Of a stretch of 64,000 nucleotides of DNA, positions 36,082 to 44,799 are shown in pieces (position 1 is the first letter of the stretch; each line of letters starts with the position of its first letter). This DNA comes from Sphingobacterium sp. UBA2700 (GTDB lineage Bacteria > Bacteroidota > Bacteroidia > Sphingobacteriales > Sphingobacteriaceae), in the NCBI GenBank assembly GCA_002354335.1, contig DELI01000033.1, positions 72,571 through 136,570 of the forward strand, written 5' to 3'. The notes beneath the pieces are model-generated. The model worked only from the letters and a program-made list of their open reading frames with translations. It was not told where the DNA came from and did not search any database. The translations under genes were made by a program, and so were the position numbers.

Positions 36082-37305
36082 ATGAAGCAACATCCGTATC
36101 GATATAATAAGCAACAATGGAAGTTTTTATTGTTTTTATTTGCTGCCTTGATTGCTACGGCCTCACTGTTATACAGCAATTATCTTGTTAAAAACCTTTC
36201 TAAATCCGAGCGTACAAAGGCGGAAGTCTGGGCGATGTCGACCAAGAGTATCGTGACGATGCCGGATGTGAACGACGAGTTCATCAGTTTTATTTCTGCA
36301 GTACGCGATAGTTTGAGCTTGCCTGCCATCATTACTGATGAGAATGAAGCAATCGTTGCCTGGCGCGATCTAGACAGCACCAAGACGGACAATCGTGCAG
36401 ACCCTGACTCAAATAAGCAGTATGACCCGGATTATTTCCAAAAGCAATTGAATAAGATGAAGAAGGCTCATCCGCCTATTCATATTTCATTGGATAGCGG
36501 GCAGGAATGGCGCGTTTATTACCGCGACTCAGATGCGCTGGCGCAACTGCGCATATTTCCATACCTTCAATTATCATTGATTGCAATCTTTCTAGTAATC
36601 GCTTATACGGTATTTAATTCCATTCGTGATTCGGAACAGAACCTGGTTTGGGTGGGGATGGCCAAAGAGGCTGCCCACCAATTAGGGACGCCTATTTCGT
36701 CGATGATGGGCTGGCTTGAGCTCGCCCGTGTTACGTATGATGCGGAAGATGACAGCGTATTCAATGAGATGGAGCGAGACATCAAACGATTGGAAATTGT
36801 TGCCGATCGTTTTTCTAAAATCGGCTCGACACCTTCCCTATCCAATCATGCGGTGTACCCGGTGGTGGAAGAGTATGTGAATTATTTTAAAGTTAGAACG
36901 AGTCAACGTATTACATTTGAGCTCGAGGGCGACCAGCAGGTCGCAGCAAAATTGAATGTGCAAGTCTTCGATTGGATCATCGAAAACCTGCTAAAAAATG
37001 CGGTGAATGCTATCGAAGCTGAAGGTAAGATTAGCATTAACATTTCGGAAAACATTGCAAAAGAAGAAATTTTTATTGACATTAGCGACACCGGAAAAGG
37101 GATCCCTAGGGCAAATTGGGAGACTATTTTTCAACCAGGATATACGACGCGCAAACGTGGCTGGGGCTTAGGGCTAAGTTTGACGAAACGTATGGTCTAC
37201 TACCATCAGGGACAAATTTTTGTTAAAGAATCCGAAATAGGAAAAGGAACCACATTTAGAATTATCTTAAAAAGTAATTTACGCTATGAACCAACTCAAA
37301 TCTGA
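36082..37305 (+). CDS. Membrane sensor histidine kinase
   Basis: A 407-residue two-component sensor. It has a membrane span near residues 13-32, a short periplasmic domain of about 120 residues with no recognised fold, a second span (about 158-177), then the HisKA-like helix with AAHQLGTPISS (phospho-accepting histidine near 200) and an HATPase domain with ENLLKNAVNAIEAEG, DTGKGIP and GWGLGLSLTKRM. No HAMP domain is clear. The frame opens at TTG 36061; the ATG at 36082 gives a natural N-terminus. No response regulator is adjacent, so it is an orphan kinase here. Its last 20 bp overlap the DinB gene. Confidence 0.9.
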   Translation: MKQHPYRYNKQQWKFLLFLFAALIATASLLYSNYLVKNLSKSERTKAEVWAMSTKSIVTMPDVNDEFISFISAVRDSLSLPAIITDENEAIVAWRDLDSTKTDNRADPDSNKQYDPDYFQKQLNKMKKAHPPIHISLDSGQEWRVYYRDSDALAQLRIFPYLQLSLIAIFLVIAYTVFNSIRDSEQNLVWVGMAKEAAHQLGTPISSMMGWLELARVTYDAEDDSVFNEMERDIKRLEIVADRFSKIGSTPSLSNHAVYPVVEEYVNYFKVRTSQRITFELEGDQQVAAKLNVQVFDWIIENLLKNAVNAIEAEGKISINISENIAKEEIFIDISDTGKGIPRANWETIFQPGYTTRKRGWGLGLSLTKRMVYYHQGQIFVKESEIGKGTTFRIILKSNLRYEPTQI

Positions 37306-37822
37306 CGAATACCCGGCGATATTCAGTGACTATATTGAAACCGTAACTGGGGACGTGATGGAGGAACTGACGAGTCAAGTCGAGACATTTCCCGAATTTA
37401 TTGCGAGCATTCCAGAGCGTATGGGGTCCTATGCATATGCCGAGGATAAGTGGACAATTAAGGAGGTTTTATGCCATATCCTAGATTGCGAACGGGTGAT
37501 GGCCTATCGGGCGCTACGCTTCGGGAGAAACGACATGACTGCATTAGCGTCTTTTGAGCAAGACGAGTTTGTATCCAATGGACGCCATAACGAACGCGAA
37601 TTGGCTGATATCGCGCAGGAGTTTATTCACCTCAGAAAGGCAAACCTTTATTTGTTCAACTCGTTTGATGAAAACGAACTGATTAGAAAGGGCATGGCTT
37701 CCGATCGCTTAATCAGTGTCAGGGCTTTATTATATGTGATTGCTGGTCACCTTAACCATCATGTAATCATCTTGAAGGCTCGCTATTTGAAGAATCAAAA
37801 CTTAAGCAACGATGTGGTTTAG
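37286..37822 (+). CDS. DinB family putative metal-dependent hydrolase/transferase
   Basis: A 178-residue four-helix DinB/YfiT-like protein. The three metal-ligand histidines are suggested by CHILDCERV (near residue 57), by HNEREL and by AGHLNHHVIIL near 155. Members often use thiol cofactors or act on small electrophiles; the substrate is unknown. Its ATG overlaps the kinase gene by 20 bp, and its end overlaps the thioesterase gene by 11 bp, so the three genes form a tightly coupled operon. Confidence 0.88.
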   Translation: MNQLKSDEYPAIFSDYIETVTGDVMEELTSQVETFPEFIASIPERMGSYAYAEDKWTIKEVLCHILDCERVMAYRALRFGRNDMTALASFEQDEFVSNGRHNERELADIAQEFIHLRKANLYLFNSFDENELIRKGMASDRLISVRALLYVIAGHLNHHVIILKARYLKNQNLSNDVV

Positions 37823-38231
37823 AGCATATTCATTGGAGGAAATCAACTCCTACTTCGCCATTAATATGACTGGTTTTCTCGATATCAAAGCAACATCGAT
37901 TACAGATGATTCCTTAGTTGCTGAGATGCCTGTTACAGAAAAGGTAAAACAACCCTTCGGCATTCTACATGGCGGAGCATCCGTTGTTCTTGCCGAATCC
38001 GTTGGTAGTATTGCGTCTGCATTAATCATCGATATGGACAAATATGCGGCGGTAGGTTTAGATATTAATGCAAACCATCTTCGCCCCGTGACAAAAGGCA
38101 AGGTTTTCGCAACTTGTAAGCCCCTTCATATTGGAAAAACGACCCATGTATGGGATATTCGCATTGCCGACGAACGCGGAAAACCTGTTTGTATTTCCCG
38201 CTTGACAATGGCTATTATTAAAAAGCCTTAA
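37812..38231 (+). CDS. Hotdog-fold acyl-CoA thioesterase (PaaI/MenI-like)
   Basis: A 139-residue single-hotdog protein. The segment FGILHGGASVVLAESVGSIAS holds the HGG turn and the catalytic-type glutamate of the PaaI/YdiI family (key residues H-G-G and A-E-S). Relatives hydrolyse 1,4-dihydroxy-2-naphthoyl-CoA in menaquinone synthesis or phenylacetyl-type CoA esters; no men or paa gene is nearby, so the substrate is open. It overlaps the DinB gene by 11 bp. Confidence 0.88.
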   Translation: MWFRAYSLEEINSYFAINMTGFLDIKATSITDDSLVAEMPVTEKVKQPFGILHGGASVVLAESVGSIASALIIDMDKYAAVGLDINANHLRPVTKGKVFATCKPLHIGKTTHVWDIRIADERGKPVCISRLTMAIIKKP

Positions 38232-38333
38232 AAATTTTAAAAAAAATATAAAATTCATAAAACAATCATCTTGAATGCTTGTTCAACCATATATACTACC
38301 ATTTTTTGGTTTTATGATACGGTTTAGGTTTTT

Positions 38334-38373
38334 AGAGAGACGTCGCCCATTCGATGTCTCTCTACCTTTTTTC
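38334..38373 (+). terminator. Hairpin with T-run, about 100 bp after the thioesterase gene
   Basis: AGAGAGAC/GTCTCTCT outer stem plus GTCG/CGAT inner stem (38334-38345, 38352-38363), 6 nt loop, then ACC and six T residues. It is probably the terminator of the kinase operon or part of a small RNA. Confidence 0.6.
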
Positions 38374-38525
38374 GGAGCTGCCTGTCTGACAAAGGCACGC
38401 AGGAACTTTCATTCCTTTTAGTGTTTCCGTGTAAATATGACAGGTTTATAGGCAAGATTTACAGCACTTAAGGCAAAAAACATTCCCTAATATAAATAGA
38501 GAATCATCAACAATTTGTTACAAAT

Positions 38526-38537
38526 GCAATCGATTGT
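38526..38537. promoter_or_regulatory. LacI-type operator upstream of the sugar transporter gene
   Basis: GCAATCGATTGT: a perfect 10 bp palindrome core, one base different from site 2 at susC2. It is about 84 bp before the transporter ATG. Confidence 0.6.
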
Positions 38538-38620
38538 CTAACAAATAGTGTTTTTAAATATGGATTTATTTTATTAGCCTTGTGACTATCAAAAAATTCA
38601 TAATCGATTAAATCAATTTT

Positions 38621-39883
38621 ATGACCACTCAGAATAATCAATCAACCGTCGGACCAATGATTATAATTGGTGCCCTGTTCTTTATTTTTGGATTCGCCAC
38701 TTGGCTCAACTCCTTATTAATTCCTTACTTAAGAATTGCTTGTGAATTGACAGAAGTACAATCTTACTTTGTTACTTTCGCATTTTACATTGCATATTTA
38801 GTAATGGCGCCGGTTTCGACATGGGTGTTGAACAGATTCGGTTTTAAGAATGGTATGGCGATATCACTCGGTATCATGGCGGTTGGTGCACTATTATTTA
38901 TACCTGCAGCCTACTCTCGTACTTATTTATTATTCCTGACTGGATTATTCGTGATGGGTGGTGGATTAGCCATCTTACAGACCGCTTCCAATCCCTACAT
39001 CACGATCTTAGGTCCTGTAAAGACTGCTGCGAAGCGTATCAGTATCATGGGTATCTGTAATAAGTTTGCTGGTGCGCTTGCTCCGATTATCCTAGGTTAC
39101 TTCTTAAACTTAAGTGAGGCAGATAAGGTACAACAATCATTAGCGACGATGAGTCCTGAAGAGTCTGCGCAGGCTTTGGATAAAATTGCATTACAAGTGG
39201 TTAATCCATATATCGGAATTGTTGTCGTATTGATTATTTTGGCCGTATGGATTTCCCGTGCTAACCTTCCTGAAGTAAAAGGTGACGAAGAGGAAGATGC
39301 AACACATCACCTCGCATCTGAGAGCAAACAAAGTATTTTTGATTTCCCACATGTAATCTTAGGATTCATCTGTTTATTCTTATACGTTGGTGTTGAAGTG
39401 TTGGCAGGTGATACGATCATTGCCTACGGTACTTACTTAGGAATTCCGTTAGATACGGCTAAATTCTTTACCTCATTCACGATGGTTTCCATGGTTATTG
39501 GTTATATCATCGGTATTGTTGCGATCCCAAAATACCTTTCTCAAGAAACGGCTTTAAAATTATGTGCTATTCTAGGTGCAATTTTAACCGTAGGTATTGT
39601 CTTCACTGATGGTATGGTTTCCTTGACTTTAGTAGGTTTATTAGGTTTAGCAAACTCTTTAGTGTGGCCTGCGATTTGGCCATTGGCACTAAAAGGAGTT
39701 GGTAAATTTACGAGCGCGGCTTCCGGCATCTTAGTTATGGGTATCGCCGGTGGTGCCGTTATTCCATTATTATATGGACAGCTTGCGCACTCGGTTGGTT
39801 CACACCAAGCATATTGGATTGCATTGCCTTGTTACCTGTATATTCTTTATTATGCAGTAGCGGGACACAAAGTTCGAAAATAA
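38621..39883 (+). CDS. FucP-family sugar:proton symporter (MFS)
   Basis: A 420-residue major facilitator protein with 12 predicted membrane segments. The first segment GALFFIFGFATWLNSLLIPY, with the FGF-TWLN signature, and GGGLAILQTASNPYITILG in the middle are typical of the FucP/GluP/NagP group that takes up fucose, glucose/galactose or N-acetylglucosamine. Which sugar it carries cannot be read by eye. It has a strong terminator after it and a LacI-type site before it, so it is a single-gene, sugar-controlled unit. Cotransport partner genes are absent. Confidence 0.92.
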   Translation: MTTQNNQSTVGPMIIIGALFFIFGFATWLNSLLIPYLRIACELTEVQSYFVTFAFYIAYLVMAPVSTWVLNRFGFKNGMAISLGIMAVGALLFIPAAYSRTYLLFLTGLFVMGGGLAILQTASNPYITILGPVKTAAKRISIMGICNKFAGALAPIILGYFLNLSEADKVQQSLATMSPEESAQALDKIALQVVNPYIGIVVVLIILAVWISRANLPEVKGDEEEDATHHLASESKQSIFDFPHVILGFICLFLYVGVEVLAGDTIIAYGTYLGIPLDTAKFFTSFTMVSMVIGYIIGIVAIPKYLSQETALKLCAILGAILTVGIVFTDGMVSLTLVGLLGLANSLVWPAIWPLALKGVGKFTSAASGILVMGIAGGAVIPLLYGQLAHSVGSHQAYWIALPCYLYILYYAVAGHKVRK

Positions 39884-39900
39884 GACGTTTAAACATATTG

Positions 39901-39936
39901 CAAACGGAGATAGGTGACTATCTCCGTTTGTTTTTT
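39901..39936 (+). terminator. Terminator after the sugar transporter gene
   Basis: CAAACGGAGATA (39901-39912) and TATCTCCGTTTG (39919-39930) form a perfect 12 bp stem followed by six T residues. Confidence 0.9.
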
Positions 39937-39964
39937 GCGCTAGGCTTCGTATCTTCGAGAATTC

Positions 39965-39972
39965 TAGTTTTG
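39965..39972 (+). promoter_or_regulatory. DUF2911 gene -7 box, near-leaderless geometry
   Basis: TAGTTTTG ends 5 bp before the ATG at 39978. No clear -33 TTTG at normal spacing. Confidence 0.45.
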
Positions 39973-39977
39973 AAAAT

Positions 39978-40823
39978 ATGAAAAAAATTGCATTAACACT
40001 CCTGCTAGCATCAGGACTGATCTTCAGCGCACAACAAGCTGATGCGCAGATTAAATTGCCTCCTGCGAGTAGTACCCAATTTATACTTCAAGATTTAGGG
40101 ATCAGCCAGGTTAGCGTAGTCTACCAGCGTCCGAACATGAAGGGCAGAAAAATTTTTGGCGATCTCGTTCCCTACGATCAAATTTGGCGTACCGGTGCAA
40201 ACAACGCAACCAACATTACCTTCCAAAGTGATGTAAAAATCGAAGGACAGGCGCTAGAAGCGGGCACATATGCATTGTTCACACTTCCAGGAAAAGAGGA
40301 ATGGACTATTATTTTCAATAAAAACGCAAAGCAATGGGGTGCATATACCTACGATAAAGCAGATGACGTTCTGCGCGTAAAAGTAAAACCTCGCGCATTA
40401 ACTAATCCCATCGAAACATTTACGATTGCTTTTGAAGAGGTCAACGATCAGAACTTAAAAGCTTGCCTTTTATGGGAAAAAACGAAGGTTTCGTTTCTAA
40501 TCGAAGTGGATCAGAAAGCAGAGATCCTAGCAAGTATTGATGAAGCGATGCGAGGCGAGAAAAAACCTTATTTTCAAGCGGCTCAATATTACTATACGCA
40601 TGGCTTAGACATCAAAAAAGCTGCAGAATGGATGGTAGAAGCAGATAAAGGCAACAGCAAGGCTCCACATATCAAATACTGGAAATCCTTGATCTTAGCG
40701 AAAGCTGGTGACAAGAAAGGCGCGATAAAAGCTGCTGAAGAAGGCTTGAAAATGGCGAAATCGCAGAACAACGGCGAATACGTGAAGTTGAATACGCAAG
40801 CATTAGAAGCTGCTAAGAAATAG
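39978..40823 (+). CDS. DUF2911 family secreted protein with helical C-terminus
   Basis: A 281-residue exported protein with a signal peptide cut after ADAQ (about residue 23). Residues about 30-175 form the DUF2911 beta domain (VVYQRPNMKGRKIFG, DQIWRTGANNATNI, AGTYALFTLPG). The remainder is a helical TPR-like tail (AAQYYYTHGLDIKKAAEWM, then AGDKKGAIKAAEEGLKMA). The family is widespread in Bacteroidota and has no assigned function. It is monocistronic and ends in a strong bidirectional terminator. Confidence 0.88.
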   Translation: MKKIALTLLLASGLIFSAQQADAQIKLPPASSTQFILQDLGISQVSVVYQRPNMKGRKIFGDLVPYDQIWRTGANNATNITFQSDVKIEGQALEAGTYALFTLPGKEEWTIIFNKNAKQWGAYTYDKADDVLRVKVKPRALTNPIETFTIAFEEVNDQNLKACLLWEKTKVSFLIEVDQKAEILASIDEAMRGEKKPYFQAAQYYYTHGLDIKKAAEWMVEADKGNSKAPHIKYWKSLILAKAGDKKGAIKAAEEGLKMAKSQNNGEYVKLNTQALEAAKK

Positions 40824-40844
40824 AGTAGCGATTGAATATAAAAT

Positions 40845-40884
40845 AAAGAGCGCCCTTAGAATTTCAAGGGCGCTCTTTATTTTT
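40845..40884. terminator. Bidirectional terminator between the DUF2911 gene and ydiJ-like gene
   Basis: AAAGAGCGCCCTT (40845-40857) pairs perfectly with AAGGGCGCTCTTT (40866-40878), with T-rich tails both ways. Confidence 0.9.
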
Positions 40885-40898
40885 CTGATCCTGTCCAC

Positions 40899-40946
40899 TT
40901 TCCATGGCCATCAAGCACTTTCATTCCGGTTGTTGTTCCATGGAAA
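40899..40946. repeat. Short inverted repeat after the ydiJ-like gene
   Basis: TTTCCATGG and CCATGGAAA, 9 bp each, separated by 30 bp, between the terminator and the stop of the leftward ydiJ-like gene. The role is unknown. Confidence 0.4.
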
Positions 40947-40962
40947 CAGGAAAGTCTTTATG

Positions 40963-43890
40963 TTAATTCTTTAATGCTTCCAACAATATTTCGACGGGAT
41001 GCAAGGCAGTTTCGGATGTTCCATCTTTTATTTGATGACGGCAACTGGCGCCCGGTGCGGCAATGATTGTTTCTTTAGCCTTTGCGCGAACGGCTGGAAA
41101 TAACACCAGTTCCCCGATCTGCATAGACATCTCATAATGTTCTTTCTCATATCCAAAGGAACCCGCCATACCACAGCAGCCCGAGGGGATATTTTTCACT
41201 TTATAATTCGCCGGAATAGCTAATATCTGGTTTACTGTGGCTAACAATCCCCAGGCTTTCTGCTGACAATGGCCATGCAATAAGATTTCCTTCTCTTGCC
41301 CTGTAAACTGGGAGGAAGAAATATTGCCGGCTTGAAATTCCTCCCATATAAATTCCTCAATGGTCAATGCAAAGGGCGCAATTCTTTCTGCAGCTTCTAT
41401 AAGATGATCATCGACAAGATCTACGTATTCATCCCGGAAGGTCAAAATAGTTGATGGCTCTACCGCCACCATCTTACTGTTGGAATTTAGTCGGTCGGCA
41501 AAAATAGCGACGTTTTTATTCGCCAGCTTCTTCGCTTCCCGAAGGAGTCCTTTAGACAGTAGTGCGCGTCCGGAAAATGCGTGCGGCACCATCAGCACCT
41601 GATATCCTAATTTTTCCAGAAGTATAATGGCTTTCTTTCCTAAATCAACGTCGTTGAAGTTGGTAAACTCGTCGCAGAAAAAGTAGACGGATTTAAGGGG
41701 TTGCCTGCCGGCGATATACTTTTTATCTCGTTCGGCATACCATTTTCTTAAGGTTTTGGCAGCAATCTTCGGGATATGACGCTGCGGTGCAAACCCCAGA
41801 ATATTCTTTACGATTCCGCCGGTCAGTTTATTCCCGACAACAGCATTGTATAAGCCCGCTACGGGCTGCATGAACTGTGTAAGGCTGTCTACATGGCCAA
41901 TCATCCTGGAGCGCATCGGAATACCATTGGCATCATAATAGCCCTGTAGGAATTCGGCCTTGAGTTTAGCCATATCGACGCTTGAAGGGCATTCGGATTT
42001 GCAGGCCTTGCAGCTTAGACAAAGATCCATGATCTCTTTGATTTCTTCATGGTCAAAGGGATTTTCCTTACTCGAATGCGTAATCATTTCGCGCAGGATA
42101 TTTGCCCGGGCTCTGGTTGTATCTTTCTCGTTCTTGCTCGCCATGTAAGATGGGCACATCGTTCCGCCCGACAAATGCGATTTTCGACAGTCTCCAGATC
42201 CGTTACACTGCTCTACATGCTGTATGTAGGTTTGATTAGGATAGCGAAATACGGTTTTTATTTCACGATTTTGTTGCCCTGGCTCATAGCGCAGGAAGCT
42301 ATTCATGGATGGCGTATTGACTATTTTTCCAGGGTTAAAAATTCCTTTTGGGTCCCAGGTATGTTTGATATCTTTTAATAACTGGTAGTTATGATCACCA
42401 ATCATTAAAGGGATAAACTCGCCTCTTAATCGGCCGTCGCCATGCTCTCCGCTAAGGGAACCCTTATATTTCTTGACGAGGTGTGCAATCTCTAACGCAA
42501 TTTCTCTAAAGAGCTGGTTGCCCGCTGCTGTCTTTAGGTTGATAATGGGACGTAGGTGTAGTTCGCCCGTCGCCGCATGCGCGTAATGCACCGCATAAAG
42601 CTTATACTTTTCTAGTATGTCGTTGAAATCTGCAATATAGGCCGGCAAATCCTCGACAGCGACGGCCGTATCTTCGATCACCGCCACAGGTTTATCATCG
42701 CCCGGAACATTGCTCAACAAGCCTAGACCAGCCTTTCGCAAATCCCAAACCCGTTTTTTATCGGCTCCGAGAACTAAGGGAAAATGATAGCCTAGCCCAT
42801 GCGCTCTCATATCGGCTTCGACGGCTTCGACCTTGCGGAATATTTCGTCCTGATCTTTGCCATCGTACTCGACGATCAAGACGGCCGCAGGGTTCCCATC
42901 CACAAAGAAGCGGTTGTTTGACTGTTCTAAATTATCTTTCGTTCGCTCGAGGATATAGCTGTCCATCAGTTCACTCACGAGCGGCTTGTGCTTCAGTGCG
43001 ATGAGATTAGCATGCAGGGCATCCTGCAGGCTCGCAAAGTGCACACAAAGCAGTCCGGTGGGGTTTGTATTTAAAGGATCTACATGGAGTTTAATCTCCG
43101 TGATGAATGCAAGTGTACCCTCGGAGCCACATATCAGCTTACAGAAGCTAAAAGGCTCTTTTCCTGCCGTGAATGGATCGGTTTCCAATAACATATCGAC
43201 GGCATAGCCGGTATTTCGGCGCATGATCGATGCTTTTGGAAAGTTTGCGCGTATTTCCTGTTGATTCTGATAATTGCTCAACATGCTTCGGATATGCTTG
43301 TAGATTTTACCCTCCAGACTATCCAAATTACATTTTTCACTAAATTCTTCGAAAGACAAGGCTTTGAATTCGACTTCTGAACCGTCGCTTAGCAAGGCTT
43401 TTATTGCTAAGGTATGCTCGCGGGCACTACCATAGATCAGGGAATTGGATCCGCATGAATTGTTGCCCACCATCCCACCGATCATCGCGCGGTTTGCGGT
43501 CGACGTTTCGGGCCCGAAGTACAATTGATAAGGTCTGAGGAACATATTCAACTCATCCCGAATGACCCCGGGTTGTACGCTTACCCAATGTTCTTCTGCA
43601 TTTACCTCGATAATGGAGGTAAAATATTTCGATACATCGACTACAATCCCAGCTCCTACGACCTGCCCTGCAAGGGAGGTCCCGGCAGTACGTGGAATCA
43701 AAGAAACCTGATGCTGATTTGCAAATTGGATAAGCAAAGCAATGTCCTGCTTATCTTTCGGATAAGCGACTGCCAATGGAATCTCGCGATAAGCTGAGGC
43801 ATCTGTTGCATACAACAGACGCATTTTCTCATCCCAATAAAGTTCACCGCCTAACTGAGGTGCAAGCAGAGCCAACTCCTCTTCTATCAT
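40963..43890 (-). CDS. YdiJ-like FAD/Fe-S D-2-hydroxyglutarate dehydrogenase
   Basis: A 975-residue fused oxidoreductase. The N-terminal half is a GlcD-type FAD-linked oxidase (PRTAGTSLAGQVVGAG, MVGNNSCGSNS, CGSEGTLAFITE, SLSGEHGDGR). Then come a 4Fe-4S segment (CLSCKACKSECPSSVD, near residue 610-625) and two CCG-type heterodisulfide-reductase-like modules (HGHCQQKA, GCCGMAGSFG). This is the layout of E. coli/Pseudomonas YdiJ, which oxidises D-2-hydroxyglutarate to 2-oxoglutarate; a D-lactate role is the alternative. It lies 3 bp downstream of an HglS-like gene, whose reaction yields D-2-hydroxyglutarate, which favours the first reading. Confidence 0.9.
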   Translation of the reverse strand: MIEEELALLAPQLGGELYWDEKMRLLYATDASAYREIPLAVAYPKDKQDIALLIQFANQHQVSLIPRTAGTSLAGQVVGAGIVVDVSKYFTSIIEVNAEEHWVSVQPGVIRDELNMFLRPYQLYFGPETSTANRAMIGGMVGNNSCGSNSLIYGSAREHTLAIKALLSDGSEVEFKALSFEEFSEKCNLDSLEGKIYKHIRSMLSNYQNQQEIRANFPKASIMRRNTGYAVDMLLETDPFTAGKEPFSFCKLICGSEGTLAFITEIKLHVDPLNTNPTGLLCVHFASLQDALHANLIALKHKPLVSELMDSYILERTKDNLEQSNNRFFVDGNPAAVLIVEYDGKDQDEIFRKVEAVEADMRAHGLGYHFPLVLGADKKRVWDLRKAGLGLLSNVPGDDKPVAVIEDTAVAVEDLPAYIADFNDILEKYKLYAVHYAHAATGELHLRPIINLKTAAGNQLFREIALEIAHLVKKYKGSLSGEHGDGRLRGEFIPLMIGDHNYQLLKDIKHTWDPKGIFNPGKIVNTPSMNSFLRYEPGQQNREIKTVFRYPNQTYIQHVEQCNGSGDCRKSHLSGGTMCPSYMASKNEKDTTRARANILREMITHSSKENPFDHEEIKEIMDLCLSCKACKSECPSSVDMAKLKAEFLQGYYDANGIPMRSRMIGHVDSLTQFMQPVAGLYNAVVGNKLTGGIVKNILGFAPQRHIPKIAAKTLRKWYAERDKKYIAGRQPLKSVYFFCDEFTNFNDVDLGKKAIILLEKLGYQVLMVPHAFSGRALLSKGLLREAKKLANKNVAIFADRLNSNSKMVAVEPSTILTFRDEYVDLVDDHLIEAAERIAPFALTIEEFIWEEFQAGNISSSQFTGQEKEILLHGHCQQKAWGLLATVNQILAIPANYKVKNIPSGCCGMAGSFGYEKEHYEMSMQIGELVLFPAVRAKAKETIIAAPGASCRHQIKDGTSETALHPVEILLEALKN

Positions 43891-43893
43891 CTT

Positions 43894-44799
43894 CTAACCT
43901 TTTATTTGCGTTGTATATGTACTTTCGAAAATCTTATCGGCGTTGTTGGTCTCAAAACCATCGCGACGATGTTTTGCTTCAAGCTGTTCTTTTGGAACAT
44001 CTTTAAATTCCGGCAGTACGGAGCGTTCAGCAAATTCAACGTAGCTGCCTGCAATTTGTATAGTCTTCCCGTCGGCAAAAGTTGCATCATAAAGTGCGGA
44101 AACTGTACTGCTTTGACGAAGTAAGCCGTCTTCGCTGGTCTTTATCTTTCCACCTGAGGTATTCAGCTTCACACCTATGCTTTCTAAAAAAGCATTGAAT
44201 TCTTCCAATGTATTATAACCATCTTTCAATTCGTGTATACTGATGGTATAATGATTAAGGTAGTATCGGTTGTAGATTACCCATGCCGCATATTCGCTTT
44301 CAGCAAGCAATGTCTGATACTCTTCGGAAGTTGGCAGATCCCATAATGGCTTCTGCAAGAATGCAGCCGCTTCTTCACCGTTGTTAAGATCTAAACGATC
44401 AACAGGATCGGAGGTAATATCTTTGGTGTATTTATAAATGATGTCCTGAACCGGTTTACTCAATTCTGAAACACGTAGTTCAGAGACAAATATTCTAGGA
44501 TATTCCGGTGAAGGTGGAGCAAACCAATAAGCATCTAATTTCTTGCCTTCGAAATAGAAGTAATCTTTCTTTTGATAACCAAAGGAAAGGAAGATTTTCT
44601 CGAAGGATTTAATCCCTAGATTAGGGACGCCCAAAGTGCGGAATGCGATATGGTCATTCACAATATCATCTTGCGATTGTACAACTCCGCGTTCCAACAA
44701 AGCTTGGGTAATTTTATCTACATCAGCGACATTTTTACGGTAGTGTTCGAATAGATCGTTTAACACCACGTCGACAGGCTTTTTTTCCTCGAAATGCAT
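43894..44799 (-). CDS. DUF1338 family, HglS-like 2-oxoadipate dioxygenase/decarboxylase
   Basis: A 301-residue DUF1338 protein. Pseudomonas HglS uses iron(II) and oxygen to turn 2-oxoadipate into D-2-hydroxyglutarate in D-lysine breakdown. The key elements match: H50 and R54 in NDHIAFRT (same four-residue spacing as the HglS metal histidine and substrate arginine), a second histidine in TISIHELKDG (about 190) and a glutamate in SYVEFAER (about 257). It is shorter than the Pseudomonas protein (about 460 residues). The adjacent YdiJ-like gene, 3 bp downstream, supplies the next step. Lysine or tryptophan-derived 2-oxoadipate is the inferred source. Confidence 0.87.
   Translation of the reverse strand: MHFEEKKPVDVVLNDLFEHYRKNVADVDKITQALLERGVVQSQDDIVNDHIAFRTLGVPNLGIKSFEKIFLSFGYQKKDYFYFEGKKLDAYWFAPPSPEYPRIFVSELRVSELSKPVQDIIYKYTKDITSDPVDRLDLNNGEEAAAFLQKPLWDLPTSEEYQTLLAESEYAAWVIYNRYYLNHYTISIHELKDGYNTLEEFNAFLESIGVKLNTSGGKIKTSEDGLLRQSSTVSALYDATFADGKTIQIAGSYVEFAERSVLPEFKDVPKEQLEAKHRRDGFETNNADKIFESTYTTQIKG

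Larger units (their letters stand above)
38232..38620. other. Structured non-coding stretch before the sugar transporter gene
   Basis: 389 bp. The left half has three successive hairpins (38334-38363, 38379-38397, 38401-38416); the right half has a LacI-type operator. See the separate entries. Confidence 0.6.

Noticed and set aside
38601..38610. TAATCGATTA palindrome just before the transporter ATG
   Set aside because: It lacks the GCAA half-site extension shared by the other operators, and ATCGAT words are frequent in AT-rich DNA.
40934..40948. TGTTCCATGGAAACA resembling parS
   Set aside because: It lacks the central CG, so the half-sites are misspaced; it is better read as part of a local inverted repeat.
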